64,000 bases of DNA from a virus. Position numbers and translations under genes: made by a program. The notes under the pieces were generated by a model. That model saw only the letters and a list, made by a program, of their open reading frames with translations. It was not told the origin of the DNA and did not search any database. Below, one piece after another: positions 17,447 to 28,723 of the stretch. The stretch is from the IMG/VR virus record IMGVR_UViG_3300021389_000014, positions 1-64,000 of that record; one strand, given 5' to 3'. Each line of letters begins with the position of its first letter. Position 1 is the first letter of the stretch.

Positions 17447-20400
17447 ATGAAGCCCGAAAATACAAAAAAAGTAGACAGAAATATACAAAGCGGAACCACA
17501 AAAATATTACAAGGTTCTAGAAATGTTACAGACTTTTTGCCTAATATTTTCAAAACCCCTACGAATAGAAAATTTTTAAATTCTACACTTGAAAATCTTT
17601 TCAGTTCTGGAACAACCGAAAATATAAATTCATACTGGGGCAAAGTTTCTGGGTCAACATTTGATTACGAAAATGACGTTTTTAATTCTGATACTACCTC
17701 TATTCGTCAAAATTATCAATTTGCTACTGGATTTAAAACTTCTGTAGATAGTCAGGAGGTTGCAACGTCTTATATAAATGCAATCCGTTCTCTTACAAGT
17801 AATGGATATGCCGTTGGTGATATGGACCGTTTGATGGCAGAGCAAGAATATATACTTGATCTTCCTATAAACAGTGACATGTTTGTAAATTACTTGAATT
17901 ATCATTGGCTTATAGATGATATGCCGGTATGCGTAATAGAACCGACCTCTTCTAATCCTATTGATATTGATAAAATTGTGAAAGTTAACTCTTACACTAC
18001 CCCAGTTCTTGAAAATGGAAAAACTCTTACCTTAGTAAATGGAATGAGAATTTCTTTTTCTGGAGTAAATGCAACTAGTAGTTCTGGGAATTATTTTGCA
18101 AATTCAATATATTTTGTTGAAGGAGTTGGTTCCGGTGAGATAACACTAGTAGAACAAATAGATCGGTTTGGAAAAAATGTATTTCCTCGTGCAGTCCCTT
18201 ATACGCCATATATTTATAGAGATGGATGGGATACCTCATTATTTGATTCGGTAGAATATGACGACAGTGTATATATAAATTTGTTAAAAGAGTATGTTGT
18301 TATGGACAGAATGTCCGATGACAAGAATGCTTGGTCGCGAATAAACAAATGGTATAGCATATATGCAATAACCGCCACCGCAGAATACAATGAATTTAGC
18401 ATATCATCTGTAATAAATGAAAAGACTTCGGCAAGAAGACCTATTATACAGTTTGACCCAAATATGGAATTGTATAATAGTGGGAAAAAATGGAAACTTG
18501 TTATAGACCATCATATTGAGGGAGTAACAGAAGCGGAAATTGAAGGAAATTCTCAATACTTCAATAATTATTATTATCTTGAAAATGGTGATAGAGTGCT
18601 GCTGACTGACAAAGATACTGATACATTTGGCGTATATGCCGTTACTGGTGTAGGAAGTAATATAAACTTGACTTCTATTACATCTAGTTTGGCATTCCAA
18701 AAAGACGATAAAATATATGTATCGCATTCGAACGTAGATGAGTTTATTGCAAACGAATTTTATTATGAATTTGGGAAATTGATTCGTGCACAGCAAAAGA
18801 CGCATAGAAGCGATTCTCCGTTATTTTCTTTATACGATTCAGGATCGAAATCTCTAAATAATTATAACGAAACGAATTTTGTAGGTAACGAAATATTTAA
18901 ATATAAAACAAGCGATACTTCTATTCTAGATCAAGAAACTGGACTGAACTTAGCATATGATTTAAATAATCCAGAAGCATACTCGTTTGACATTGCGATA
19001 GAAAGTAAAAAATATTTATATTCTAGTGAAAATGGAATCATAACCAATATTGACGGAGAATATTTTTTTAAAAAACATATTCATTCAGAACAATATGTTT
19101 CGGTATGGTCGCCAACGAAAGATGTTCAACGTTCAAAAGTCAATGAAGTCATAGTTGTTGAAAAAGACGGGCAGAACGTTTCTTATAATATATCTCCCAT
19201 TGAGCATCCAAATAGTTATATTGTTAAAATAAATCAAGACAATGCTATATGGTTTGAAAAAAAATACGGATATATATACAGCGATGGCGAAAAAAATCCT
19301 AATATAACACTTGTTCGGAACATGGATTATACAATAAATTATATATCAAACTACCAATCAGCAACTGGTATTTACTTGGATATTTTTGATCCATACGGAA
19401 ATGTTCCATCTGGGGTAACAATATCAAATGATAATACAAACGAAATTGCATTAAATGTTTCCGATAGTTACGAGTATGATACGCTAATATACAAAGCAAG
19501 TGGCTATGAATATTATGGTATTATTTTCTTGGTAGATTCTATTAAATCTTATGACGTTTTGTTAAATGGAAATTCTGCTACAGACACTGACTACGTTTAT
19601 CAAAATGGAACTATAAAGATAACTTCTTCTTTAAAAAAAGGAGACGTAGTGGAATTTTCATACTACACTGACCAAGCATCTGCCCCGCGTGATATTGCGT
19701 CTAGTTTTAAATATAATCCACTAAATGAGCCAGTATTTGAGTTGAATTCTACTGAAATAGCAGATCATATTATAAAACAAAATATAGAAAATCCGTTCTA
19801 CGACGGAGTGTTTGTCGGAGAAAATACATATTATAAATCTCCGAAAAACACCACTTATGGGGGAAATATCAGACAGCAAATATATTCTCCCGCGCCACAT
19901 TCTATATTTCATGCTAATGAAAATTACGATATTCTTACGTCTATTGATATTATCAAGACTGACTACGAAAACTTTAAAAATATATTTAAGTCCAAAGTAA
20001 CGCAACTTTGGAATAGAAATTCATTTGACAGTATTCGGGATTTGGTAGACGAAACATTGTCTCAAATTAATATAGGAAAGAACGAAACATTTTCATATGC
20101 TAGAAGCAATATGGCATACTATGACAACTTCGAAACATATACGCATAATGTAACGGATACCGATCTAACATTCGATATATCTTTTTTAAAAAATGCGTAT
20201 GGAAATAAAAAAACGAGTTACCAGCTTTGGATCATCACAGATGAATCGACCCAGCAAGAATGGGTTCCTTTAAAAGAAGATAAAGATTTTACATTAAATT
20301 TTGATTTAATAAAAATAAATCAAGAAATCCTCGGCTCTGCAACTAGTGCAACGGTAGAATTAAGATTGTATGATATGGAAGCAAAATCTTATATACCATA

Positions 20401-23400
20401 TAGTCCTGTTGCTCTTGGATTTGCGAAGAAAAGCCTAGTAAGATTTGATGGAAACTATATAATCTGTCATGATGGCTCTAAGCACACAGCTACGACTAAT
20501 GAAATTTTTAATATGTACGATACATCATTTGATGTTGTGTCCGCCGCAGTGTATGATTTAGAAACTAGAATTTATAATAATATATCGGATAGCAAGACTT
20601 CTGTATTCGAATTCTTACCAAGAACTAATACCAGAGAATTTATGAATTATTCTCTTTTAAATACTATGCTAAAAGAAGAGTGTATAAGTTGGTCATCGGC
20701 ATACACCGATGGATACGAAGAAGTAAGAATTTTGGATTTTAATTCTGCTGATAAATTCACTTACAATTACAAATCTGTTACCGAGTATGAAAGTTATAAA
20801 TCTTTATACAAATATATGTTTAACACGGAACGCCCTCATACACATCCTTGGGAAATGTTTGGATTTGTTGACGAGCCAACCTGGTGGTCTGCCGCATACA
20901 GTTGGGTTGATGTTTATAAACGAGAAAGATTGGTTGATTCTCTTAAAAATGGTTCAATTAATTATATTGGAAATCAGACAGAGCCAGACATCGCATACGC
21001 ATATTACAATTATGATTGGGATAACCAAATATTGGTCACAGAAACGGGAGAATTAAATGATCCTATAACTGCGGGAATAATAGATGAAATAGAATTGGGA
21101 ATTTCTAATTTACATAATAATTTTTCTTTCGGAAATGACATGTTTTTGGTTGAACAAAATTGGAAAAATACAAGTGATTATATATTTTCACTGGCGAAAG
21201 CACTGTTTAGATTAAAACCATATAAGATGTGGAACATATTTTGGAAAAAGAATGATTTGATTGAATTAAATCAGACTTCAAAATCTATAAAACTATATGA
21301 TTCTACGAAATCAAGAATTGGCATAAGAGAAAAAAACTTACACTTGTATAAAAATGAATTGAAACACGTTATTGGTTTCAAAATTCCCCAAACACAAACA
21401 GATTATGGTCAGATTTTATCTGTGATTGCTCCGCAAAATGAATTCTATGGACAAGCAACATTCAGTCCTGTTATAAATCAGAGTAGAATTGAGAATATAC
21501 AAATAATAAATTCTGGATACGGGTATAGAAAAGATTTCCCAGTTATTATACAAACCGTGAACGGATATAATACTAGCGAAGTTATGGCAGTAGTTGAAGA
21601 CACGCCAGTTAATACTGTTTTCGGGATGAATGCGTTGCTAGTAGAGCAATATAATAATATTACTAACATAGAAGAACTTCTGCATAACACAGAATCTCTT
21701 CCCATAATACACCTTGGTGGATATAGTAAAAAAGAATTGCTTAAAATAGAGTTGGATGGTAGTTATACTAACGGTAAAATTACTATACCTCCGGAGGATT
21801 ACGGAATATATCTATCAAAGTCTCCAACAATTGCAAGAATACGATATTCTGGGGTTATCGTAAAGAAAACAGAAACTGGCGAATACGAAGTTTCTGGGTA
21901 TAACACTAGAAATAAAAATTTCATTATTTATCAAGTTAATACTAATGGACAAAGTAACGATGTGGTAATAGATCAAACTTACTCCATAACCCGTTACACA
22001 AAATTTAAGAATTTAATAGCAGGTGTTCCATACGGAACCCGCTTTAAAAAACGCCAAGATTTGTATAACTTCTTAACTGGTCTTGAAGAATTTTATAAAA
22101 AAATTGGATTTCATGATATGAACTGGGAACAAGGTTCCTTGTCAATAATGAGATGGACTATGGCAGAAAATGATTCTAATACCACATGGGAAAATGGGTT
22201 AAAAAATAATAGAGTTATATTTAAACAAGGTTCGACTGGAATTGTAAAAGAAATATCAGATTATGATTCATTTAATAATCCGATTTCTAACGTCCTAAAA
22301 TCTCCTATATCTCCAAATAATTTTATTTTCTATAGATCGGAGAATTTTACTGAAATAAAACCAAAAAATGAGGCGAATTTAACAGAAAAAATCTACGGGA
22401 TAACCATAGACCTGATAGAATATGAACATTTGTTGCATATAAATCAACAAACACGGTTTGGTGATATAATTCAAAATAATAAAACCGGATTATTCAACGA
22501 TAGAATAAAGATAAAGGGAGAGCGAACCAAAAACTGGAATGGAAGAATTAATGTTCCTGGTTTCTTGGTAACTGAAAGCGAAATAGTAAACAACTTTGAT
22601 AGCAATATCAGAGAAATAGAAAACGATATTTTGAATTCTTACAACAAAACTCTTAATACGCTGACTAGGTATACAGACAAATACACAGTTGGATACCAAG
22701 AGAAGCCATATTTTATCGATCTTACCGACACCGAAACTTCGGCTTACGAATTTTCAAAAGGTGTAAGAAAATACAAAGGAACCACACAAAGCATTGACGC
22801 CATATTAAAAAATAAAAACATATTCGCGAATAATAGTGATACTATTTCTGAAGACTGGATGATATTTTCAAAAGATTATGGCGATAAGAACGTTTCTGAT
22901 GCAATTCGCGTAGAGGTCCCTCGTGATTTGGTTAAATCTGATCCACAGATAATACGTTTTAATAACAACACGAGCTATGACGATCCATATGATACCGTCA
23001 TTGATATACCAAAAGGTTCCAGTAGCTATATATCTGGTAATTTTGAAAATCCAATACCAACGTTGCCGCCAAAACCATTTAGTTTGAGAAATGCAGATGA
23101 TATTAAATATTTTGAAAACTTTGCAAAAACTTCTGGAATTCCGTTTGAGAGCGAAGTAGATTATGTGGTTGGCGGTATTGGTGATATGCTGGAAGTTTAT
23201 GAATACTCTAGCGATTATGCAAATGTTCCGCTATGGTCTGGTAACGTTTCGTACAAAAAAGGTGATATAGTTCGAAAAGGTCCGCGAGTATATCAATATT
23301 TGTTAGAAACAACTGGATATAATCAGATAGCATCACAGAGTTACATTAGAGGAAATGTGACATTTCCAATTGTTTCGTCTGGTTCTACATTTATAATAGG

Positions 23401-26400
23401 AGTAAGACAAGCAGATGAAACTGAAATAACTTATTACGATATAACTTTTGAAAAAACCCAAGGTGTTGCAGAATACGTGCCTTATGAGTATATTTCGACA
23501 GTTGCAAATCCTGTCACAAATGTCGGGAAAAATCTATCGATCAATGGAAACACAATAGTGTTATCTAGCTCCACGGCTACTAATGTAACTCCTACATCAA
23601 ATTCAATTACTGCGACTGGAACACTTGCCGATTTTAGTGTTATTGGAGAGTATTTAGATCAAATTATAATCGACGACTATCGTATAAGATTGAGTAATAT
23701 TGATGAGTTGCTTAATTCAAAAATAACTTTATTTACTGCGTTGTCTTCAGTAAATGTAGACTTACAGAATGTTGGATTAGATTCAGCCGGTCTATATCTA
23801 GGTAATATCCCAACTAAAATGAATGCTTTTAGGCAGTCTTATATTTCGGAAACTTCTTTACAAGATTGGAAAAATTTCTTAAATAATTATTATTCGGGAA
23901 TATACGAAAATTACGGGTTTAATATAAATTATCTTACAAATTTCTATTCTTCATTGAATGGATTTGAAGATTATTATGATGAGTTTGTTGCATTCTATGA
24001 GAACGAAATAAGTATATACGAAACATTATTTGGTATTACTATAGAAAATGGTGTTACGCAAGTTTCGAGTACAACGTTGAATACTATGATACAATCTATA
24101 GAAAACACTTTATATATTACAAAAATTTCCAGATATATAAAATCTGGTGGTATCATAATCGGCAGTGACAATATTGCTATTCTTGGTACAACTGATAGTG
24201 TTTCTTTAGATTCTCAAGAAATCGTTGATAAAATAAATAATTATTTTTCAAGATTGAATTTGTCGGATTCTTATGCTGCGAATATAATTGATGATAAGTT
24301 ACAAATTGTTAAATATATACCGTTAGCGCAAAACACCGGAAGTTTGTCCATCATTGTTGATACAACTGGTACGAATTTGGGATTTGAAAACGAAATAAAT
24401 GTATATAATGTTCTAGACGAATTGGTTACTACTGAATATTTCGTGTCTTTGGAAAATTTAATAAACACAATAAATTTTTATGCAATAAATGGAATTGTTG
24501 CATCTTCTCAAAACGGATATTTAAAAATAACAAGTAGTAACCCTGAACTCATCATAGGAGAAGGGACTGCAAATTCTGATATTGGATTGGTAGCGGGAAC
24601 ATATGCTTCACAATTCGTGGATGGGACTATATTATTGGATTTAGATGTCAATGATGTTGTTGAGCAAATAAACAACGAAAATATACAAAATGTTGTTGCA
24701 TCAAACATAAATGGTAGCGTTGTTATATCCGCGTCTGTCGCAGAGATAGACATAGGTGCAGGAACCGCAAATTCTGTGTTAGGGTTTTCTGACATCGATT
24801 CTATCGTTACTGTTGGAACAAATGAAAGTGCTGGTAGTATAAGCAATACGTTCAATTCATCTGAATGGACAACTATCTCCGATCCTATTGACTTTAATAT
24901 ATGGGTAAACAATAATCTAGACCCAATTATTGTAAACACAAGCAGAAGTTCTGGATATAATGTTTACCAAGCTATGGATTTTGATCTTGAAATTTTTGAA
25001 ATATGTCCTGGCACATTTTCAAACGATGATGCGATGATAAAATTCTTAAAACCTCATAACTTACAAGTCAATGATTATGTAGTTATAACTGCATCAAATT
25101 CATCTCCGAATGTAGACGGCATTCATCGTGTAACTGCCATATATTCAGATACCATAATATTCATAGAGAGCTATATAAAAAATAATGGTTCTTATGGAAA
25201 ATGTTTTCCATTAAGGCCAGTTAGGTTTTCAAACACACAGCAGATGCTTGATAGCGGATTTGATCAAAAATATCATTCTGGAATTTATGGTTGGAAACCA
25301 GGAATGTACGCATATGTAGATTCTTATGAAGATACGGGTATTCCAGCGGCGTATCGTTGTATTGACGTGAATTTATTTGGTGCTGTTTATTTTGAATTGA
25401 TAAGAAAATTCGAACCAATGGCAGACAATTATAAACTAAAATCTGCATACGCGTATGACTATGGAAAAATGCAAACAAAAACAGAATTTGAAGTATTTGA
25501 TCCAGTAAAAGGAATAATACCTGGAATTGCTGAAATAGAAATTGATATAAAAAGTATATATGACAATGCACGATATACGGATTCTACGGATACTGATGAA
25601 AAAATAGACATGGACAATTATTGGGCAGACGATCATGTCGGAAAAACGTGGTGGGATATGTCAACCGCAGTTTATATGGATTATGAACAGGGGTCTCTTG
25701 ATGGGCGTCAACAAAATTGGGGAAAACTGTATCCAACCTCAAGCATTGATGTGTACGAATGGACAAAAAGCACAGTTCCGCCAGATATTTACGAAGAAGA
25801 GGTTATCTCAAATGCAGTAGTTGGTGGCATTCAACTTACCGGAACTCCGTACTACCGAATCGGAAGATATGGCGACAAAGAATATTACTGGACAGAAAAA
25901 ACGACATTTGACCGTTCACGCGGAATAAATGAAACTTATTATTATTACTGGGTAAAAAACAAAACTACTGTCCCGAATAGCAAGAGAAGATACACAACGA
26001 TTGATTTGGAAAATATAATAAGAAATCCTAGTTCATACGGTATTAATTGGATTGCAGCAATTTCCAATGATGCAATAATTTTATCTGGATTGGCAGATTG
26101 TTTGGCATGTGATAAATCTATTATTAATGTATGGTTCCAAGAAAGCGATGATAGTTATCATAAAGAGTATATCATTCTCTCTGAGGAAGAAAAGGAAAAA
26201 AAGATACCCTATGATTTGCACAAATCGCTCAGAGACAGTCTTGCGGGATATACGGATTATGATATAGAATTAACTTATTCTCCTTGGATGCCATTAAAAA
26301 ATTATAAGAAGGATGACGTGGTAAAATATGAGGATAGCTATTATATCGCCATGTCAAATAACACCGCCGTTACCCCTGCGCCGCAAATATCTGTTAACCC

Positions 26401-28111
26401 TGTTGTGTACGATGGTGTGTGGCATGAACTAAAGTTTTTAAATGCTATACAAAACGAAGATGTGTGGGATATAAAAAGCTATGGATACACATGGGATGAT
26501 GCTTTATGGGATGACACTGATTGGTCGAGAATATTCCCAGACAATTTGGATAATATTGACGGAGAATTGTATATAAAGTCATTGAAAAATATACCAGATT
26601 ATAAAAAACATCCGTTGGTTAAAAATGGTATATCAAAATTCGGTCAAAGTTGGTTTAAAAATGTTTCAGATGCAAGAAGATCGTTTGTTGAAAAATTAAA
26701 TCAGACTTTAAAAATGATTAATATGTATGAAATAAGATCAAGTTGGTATTATTCTTTTAATACAGTATTTCATCCTACTGGTAAAGTGTTTGATTCTTCA
26801 TTCGTTGAATACAAAGTATCTGATATGTATACATATACAGACTGGTATACGGCGGACTATAAAAATATAACAAAAATAAATTATACTATTCAAACAGCAG
26901 AAGAAATAGGAAATATTAATCCTTCTTTGGGAGAAACACTAAAAATTATAGGGATCAAAGACCCAGAAGATGACATCAAACGGTCAAAAATATATATGTA
27001 TGATGGTGTTGCGTGGAATTTGATATACCACGAAAAAGCTACGATCCATTTTTCTGATGACATATGGAATCCAAAAACATCATCAAGAACGTGGTCTGAT
27101 GATTTATGGGATGTTGATTCTTGGGATAGAGATACTGGTCCATATTTCTTTAAAATGCTAGATATTTTATATGAAACGGTATTTAATGGAGAACTAAAAA
27201 GTTTATACAATGAACTTTGGTTTACTATGCTTAGATATGTTCATAGTGAGCAAGATTTTGTAAATTGGGCAGTCAAATCCTCTTACTTTAAATTTGTTCT
27301 TGAAAATGAATTTACGGAAGACAAAAAGTATAAGAAAGATATAATACAAAATGTTCTTGATTATATCCAAGATGTGAAGCCATTTACTAGCAAGATGAGA
27401 GATTTTACGAATAGAAAAAATATCATTGATAGTACGACTATAGGAATTGCAGAATTAGATGACATAAAATCGGTCACTTTGAATTACTCTGATGTGTCAA
27501 CTGATGCAGTGTATAATGGGGATGTAATATTAACAAACACATTTGCTGAACAAGGTGATATTGATACGGTAACATCTGACATGATAACTACCGAATATGA
27601 TTTTATATATGATGGCAACGTCATGGATTATAGTAATGATAAATTTTCAGAAGAACTAATTCCATCAAGAATGAGAGATGCGGTTGGTATTTTCATTACT
27701 AGAAATGAGGTAGGAGACACAGAAACCGACACCACTAAGCAATATGTTATGCATGTAAACAATAAAAACAAAATTTCGTATAGTATATCTGAAAACACTG
27801 ATATTTCTCAATTGACAAATAATATACTCAAAACTGATACCTCTATAGAGGTAGATGATGGAAGTAAATTCTTGTTTAATTCTGGAAACACTATATCTAA
27901 AAGTTCTGGCGTAGCTTGGATAAACGGTGAAAGAATTGAGTATAAAAATGTAATTGGAAATATTCTTTTGAATTGTGTAAGGGGGACTGGCGGAACTGCG
28001 CCACGAGACCATATAGCAGGCGACGATATGCTTTATACCAATAATGAAAATGTGGATTATCCACCGATTGAATTGAGCACTATACTGTATGATGCTATCA
28101 ATTTTAATTAA
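17447..28111 (+). CDS. 7: giant gp7-position baseplate wedge protein
   Basis: 3554 residues, one sixth of the window, without a frameshift. It follows gp6 as gp7 (1032 residues) does in T4. The N-terminus (TDFLPNIFKTPTNRKFLNST) resembles starts of large T4-like structural proteins. The body is rich in Asn, Tyr, Asp and Ile with many aromatic turns, and reads as a chain of beta domains. Residues ~2290-2450 contain repeats of ~67 residues ending in IIGEGTANSDIG and DIGAGTANSVLG. W-rich stretches (WDDALWDDTDWSR, WSDDLWDVDSWDRD) occur near 3020 and 3220. It probably forms the outer wedge and may carry fiber-like modules. The gp7 label is by position. Confidence 0.7.
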   Translation: MKPENTKKVDRNIQSGTTKILQGSRNVTDFLPNIFKTPTNRKFLNSTLENLFSSGTTENINSYWGKVSGSTFDYENDVFNSDTTSIRQNYQFATGFKTSVDSQEVATSYINAIRSLTSNGYAVGDMDRLMAEQEYILDLPINSDMFVNYLNYHWLIDDMPVCVIEPTSSNPIDIDKIVKVNSYTTPVLENGKTLTLVNGMRISFSGVNATSSSGNYFANSIYFVEGVGSGEITLVEQIDRFGKNVFPRAVPYTPYIYRDGWDTSLFDSVEYDDSVYINLLKEYVVMDRMSDDKNAWSRINKWYSIYAITATAEYNEFSISSVINEKTSARRPIIQFDPNMELYNSGKKWKLVIDHHIEGVTEAEIEGNSQYFNNYYYLENGDRVLLTDKDTDTFGVYAVTGVGSNINLTSITSSLAFQKDDKIYVSHSNVDEFIANEFYYEFGKLIRAQQKTHRSDSPLFSLYDSGSKSLNNYNETNFVGNEIFKYKTSDTSILDQETGLNLAYDLNNPEAYSFDIAIESKKYLYSSENGIITNIDGEYFFKKHIHSEQYVSVWSPTKDVQRSKVNEVIVVEKDGQNVSYNISPIEHPNSYIVKINQDNAIWFEKKYGYIYSDGEKNPNITLVRNMDYTINYISNYQSATGIYLDIFDPYGNVPSGVTISNDNTNEIALNVSDSYEYDTLIYKASGYEYYGIIFLVDSIKSYDVLLNGNSATDTDYVYQNGTIKITSSLKKGDVVEFSYYTDQASAPRDIASSFKYNPLNEPVFELNSTEIADHIIKQNIENPFYDGVFVGENTYYKSPKNTTYGGNIRQQIYSPAPHSIFHANENYDILTSIDIIKTDYENFKNIFKSKVTQLWNRNSFDSIRDLVDETLSQINIGKNETFSYARSNMAYYDNFETYTHNVTDTDLTFDISFLKNAYGNKKTSYQLWIITDESTQQEWVPLKEDKDFTLNFDLIKINQEILGSATSATVELRLYDMEAKSYIPYSPVALGFAKKSLVRFDGNYIICHDGSKHTATTNEIFNMYDTSFDVVSAAVYDLETRIYNNISDSKTSVFEFLPRTNTREFMNYSLLNTMLKEECISWSSAYTDGYEEVRILDFNSADKFTYNYKSVTEYESYKSLYKYMFNTERPHTHPWEMFGFVDEPTWWSAAYSWVDVYKRERLVDSLKNGSINYIGNQTEPDIAYAYYNYDWDNQILVTETGELNDPITAGIIDEIELGISNLHNNFSFGNDMFLVEQNWKNTSDYIFSLAKALFRLKPYKMWNIFWKKNDLIELNQTSKSIKLYDSTKSRIGIREKNLHLYKNELKHVIGFKIPQTQTDYGQILSVIAPQNEFYGQATFSPVINQSRIENIQIINSGYGYRKDFPVIIQTVNGYNTSEVMAVVEDTPVNTVFGMNALLVEQYNNITNIEELLHNTESLPIIHLGGYSKKELLKIELDGSYTNGKITIPPEDYGIYLSKSPTIARIRYSGVIVKKTETGEYEVSGYNTRNKNFIIYQVNTNGQSNDVVIDQTYSITRYTKFKNLIAGVPYGTRFKKRQDLYNFLTGLEEFYKKIGFHDMNWEQGSLSIMRWTMAENDSNTTWENGLKNNRVIFKQGSTGIVKEISDYDSFNNPISNVLKSPISPNNFIFYRSENFTEIKPKNEANLTEKIYGITIDLIEYEHLLHINQQTRFGDIIQNNKTGLFNDRIKIKGERTKNWNGRINVPGFLVTESEIVNNFDSNIREIENDILNSYNKTLNTLTRYTDKYTVGYQEKPYFIDLTDTETSAYEFSKGVRKYKGTTQSIDAILKNKNIFANNSDTISEDWMIFSKDYGDKNVSDAIRVEVPRDLVKSDPQIIRFNNNTSYDDPYDTVIDIPKGSSSYISGNFENPIPTLPPKPFSLRNADDIKYFENFAKTSGIPFESEVDYVVGGIGDMLEVYEYSSDYANVPLWSGNVSYKKGDIVRKGPRVYQYLLETTGYNQIASQSYIRGNVTFPIVSSGSTFIIGVRQADETEITYYDITFEKTQGVAEYVPYEYISTVANPVTNVGKNLSINGNTIVLSSSTATNVTPTSNSITATGTLADFSVIGEYLDQIIIDDYRIRLSNIDELLNSKITLFTALSSVNVDLQNVGLDSAGLYLGNIPTKMNAFRQSYISETSLQDWKNFLNNYYSGIYENYGFNINYLTNFYSSLNGFEDYYDEFVAFYENEISIYETLFGITIENGVTQVSSTTLNTMIQSIENTLYITKISRYIKSGGIIIGSDNIAILGTTDSVSLDSQEIVDKINNYFSRLNLSDSYAANIIDDKLQIVKYIPLAQNTGSLSIIVDTTGTNLGFENEINVYNVLDELVTTEYFVSLENLINTINFYAINGIVASSQNGYLKITSSNPELIIGEGTANSDIGLVAGTYASQFVDGTILLDLDVNDVVEQINNENIQNVVASNINGSVVISASVAEIDIGAGTANSVLGFSDIDSIVTVGTNESAGSISNTFNSSEWTTISDPIDFNIWVNNNLDPIIVNTSRSSGYNVYQAMDFDLEIFEICPGTFSNDDAMIKFLKPHNLQVNDYVVITASNSSPNVDGIHRVTAIYSDTIIFIESYIKNNGSYGKCFPLRPVRFSNTQQMLDSGFDQKYHSGIYGWKPGMYAYVDSYEDTGIPAAYRCIDVNLFGAVYFELIRKFEPMADNYKLKSAYAYDYGKMQTKTEFEVFDPVKGIIPGIAEIEIDIKSIYDNARYTDSTDTDEKIDMDNYWADDHVGKTWWDMSTAVYMDYEQGSLDGRQQNWGKLYPTSSIDVYEWTKSTVPPDIYEEEVISNAVVGGIQLTGTPYYRIGRYGDKEYYWTEKTTFDRSRGINETYYYYWVKNKTTVPNSKRRYTTIDLENIIRNPSSYGINWIAAISNDAIILSGLADCLACDKSIINVWFQESDDSYHKEYIILSEEEKEKKIPYDLHKSLRDSLAGYTDYDIELTYSPWMPLKNYKKDDVVKYEDSYYIAMSNNTAVTPAPQISVNPVVYDGVWHELKFLNAIQNEDVWDIKSYGYTWDDALWDDTDWSRIFPDNLDNIDGELYIKSLKNIPDYKKHPLVKNGISKFGQSWFKNVSDARRSFVEKLNQTLKMINMYEIRSSWYYSFNTVFHPTGKVFDSSFVEYKVSDMYTYTDWYTADYKNITKINYTIQTAEEIGNINPSLGETLKIIGIKDPEDDIKRSKIYMYDGVAWNLIYHEKATIHFSDDIWNPKTSSRTWSDDLWDVDSWDRDTGPYFFKMLDILYETVFNGELKSLYNELWFTMLRYVHSEQDFVNWAVKSSYFKFVLENEFTEDKKYKKDIIQNVLDYIQDVKPFTSKMRDFTNRKNIIDSTTIGIAELDDIKSVTLNYSDVSTDAVYNGDVILTNTFAEQGDIDTVTSDMITTEYDFIYDGNVMDYSNDKFSEELIPSRMRDAVGIFITRNEVGDTETDTTKQYVMHVNNKNKISYSISENTDISQLTNNILKTDTSIEVDDGSKFLFNSGNTISKSSGVAWINGERIEYKNVIGNILLNCVRGTGGTAPRDHIAGDDMLYTNNENVDYPPIELSTILYDAINFN

Positions 28112-28117
28112 TAAATA
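28110..28117 (+). promoter_or_regulatory. late promoter-like motif (AATAAATA)
   Basis: One mismatch from TATAAATA, overlapping the stop of the giant gene and 27 bases before the next start at 28144. Confidence 0.45.
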
Positions 28118-28143
28118 CTATCATATATTAACAGGAAGATAAA

Positions 28144-28722
28144 ATGATAAATGATACTGAAAATATGAACTTTAATGTAGAAGGTCACGTAAAGATCGTC
28201 AATTTAGACAATAATTCTGTTATATTAGATAAACGCAATGCAGTAAACTATCAGAATTTTGCCAAAATTATTTCACAGATTTTGGCAAATTCTGGAAGTG
28301 GTGCAGGAATTCATTCTATGGCTTTTGGCAATGGTGGAGTGAATATTGATAGTTTGGGAAATATAACATACAAACCTACAAAAACATTCGGTTCAGCCGG
28401 AAGCTTATACAACGAAACTTATTCAAAGATTGTTCAAAATGATCCGGTCGTTGATGAGTTTAATAATATTTCTTATACTTATATAGACGGCAATAATTAT
28501 AGTGATACGATTATTACCTCTACACTGGATTATAGTGAGCCGAGCGGTTATCCAGAGTTTGATACAACCGACAATATAAGTAGCGATTATATTTTTAATG
28601 AAATATCACTAAAAACTATAAACGACGAATATCTAACACATATTATCTTCCATCCTGTTTTGAAATCGCAAAATAGAAGAATTCAAGTAATTTATACACT
28701 AAGACTGACTATAGGAGCATAA
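28144..28722 (+). CDS. virion structural protein in the gp8 region
   Basis: 192 residues, with ATG preceded by AGGAAGAT. The opening NVEGHVKIVNLDNNSVILDK plus RNAVNYQNFAKIIS and IHSMAFGNGG recalls a family of small structural proteins found near the baseplate of large myoviruses. No enzymatic motif, signal peptide or membrane segment. It may be a baseplate periphery or fiber-attachment protein. It is the first gene after an apparent late promoter and is followed after one base by a fiber gene. Confidence 0.5.
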   Translation: MINDTENMNFNVEGHVKIVNLDNNSVILDKRNAVNYQNFAKIISQILANSGSGAGIHSMAFGNGGVNIDSLGNITYKPTKTFGSAGSLYNETYSKIVQNDPVVDEFNNISYTYIDGNNYSDTIITSTLDYSEPSGYPEFDTTDNISSDYIFNEISLKTINDEYLTHIIFHPVLKSQNRRIQVIYTLRLTIGA

Positions 28723-28723
28723 A

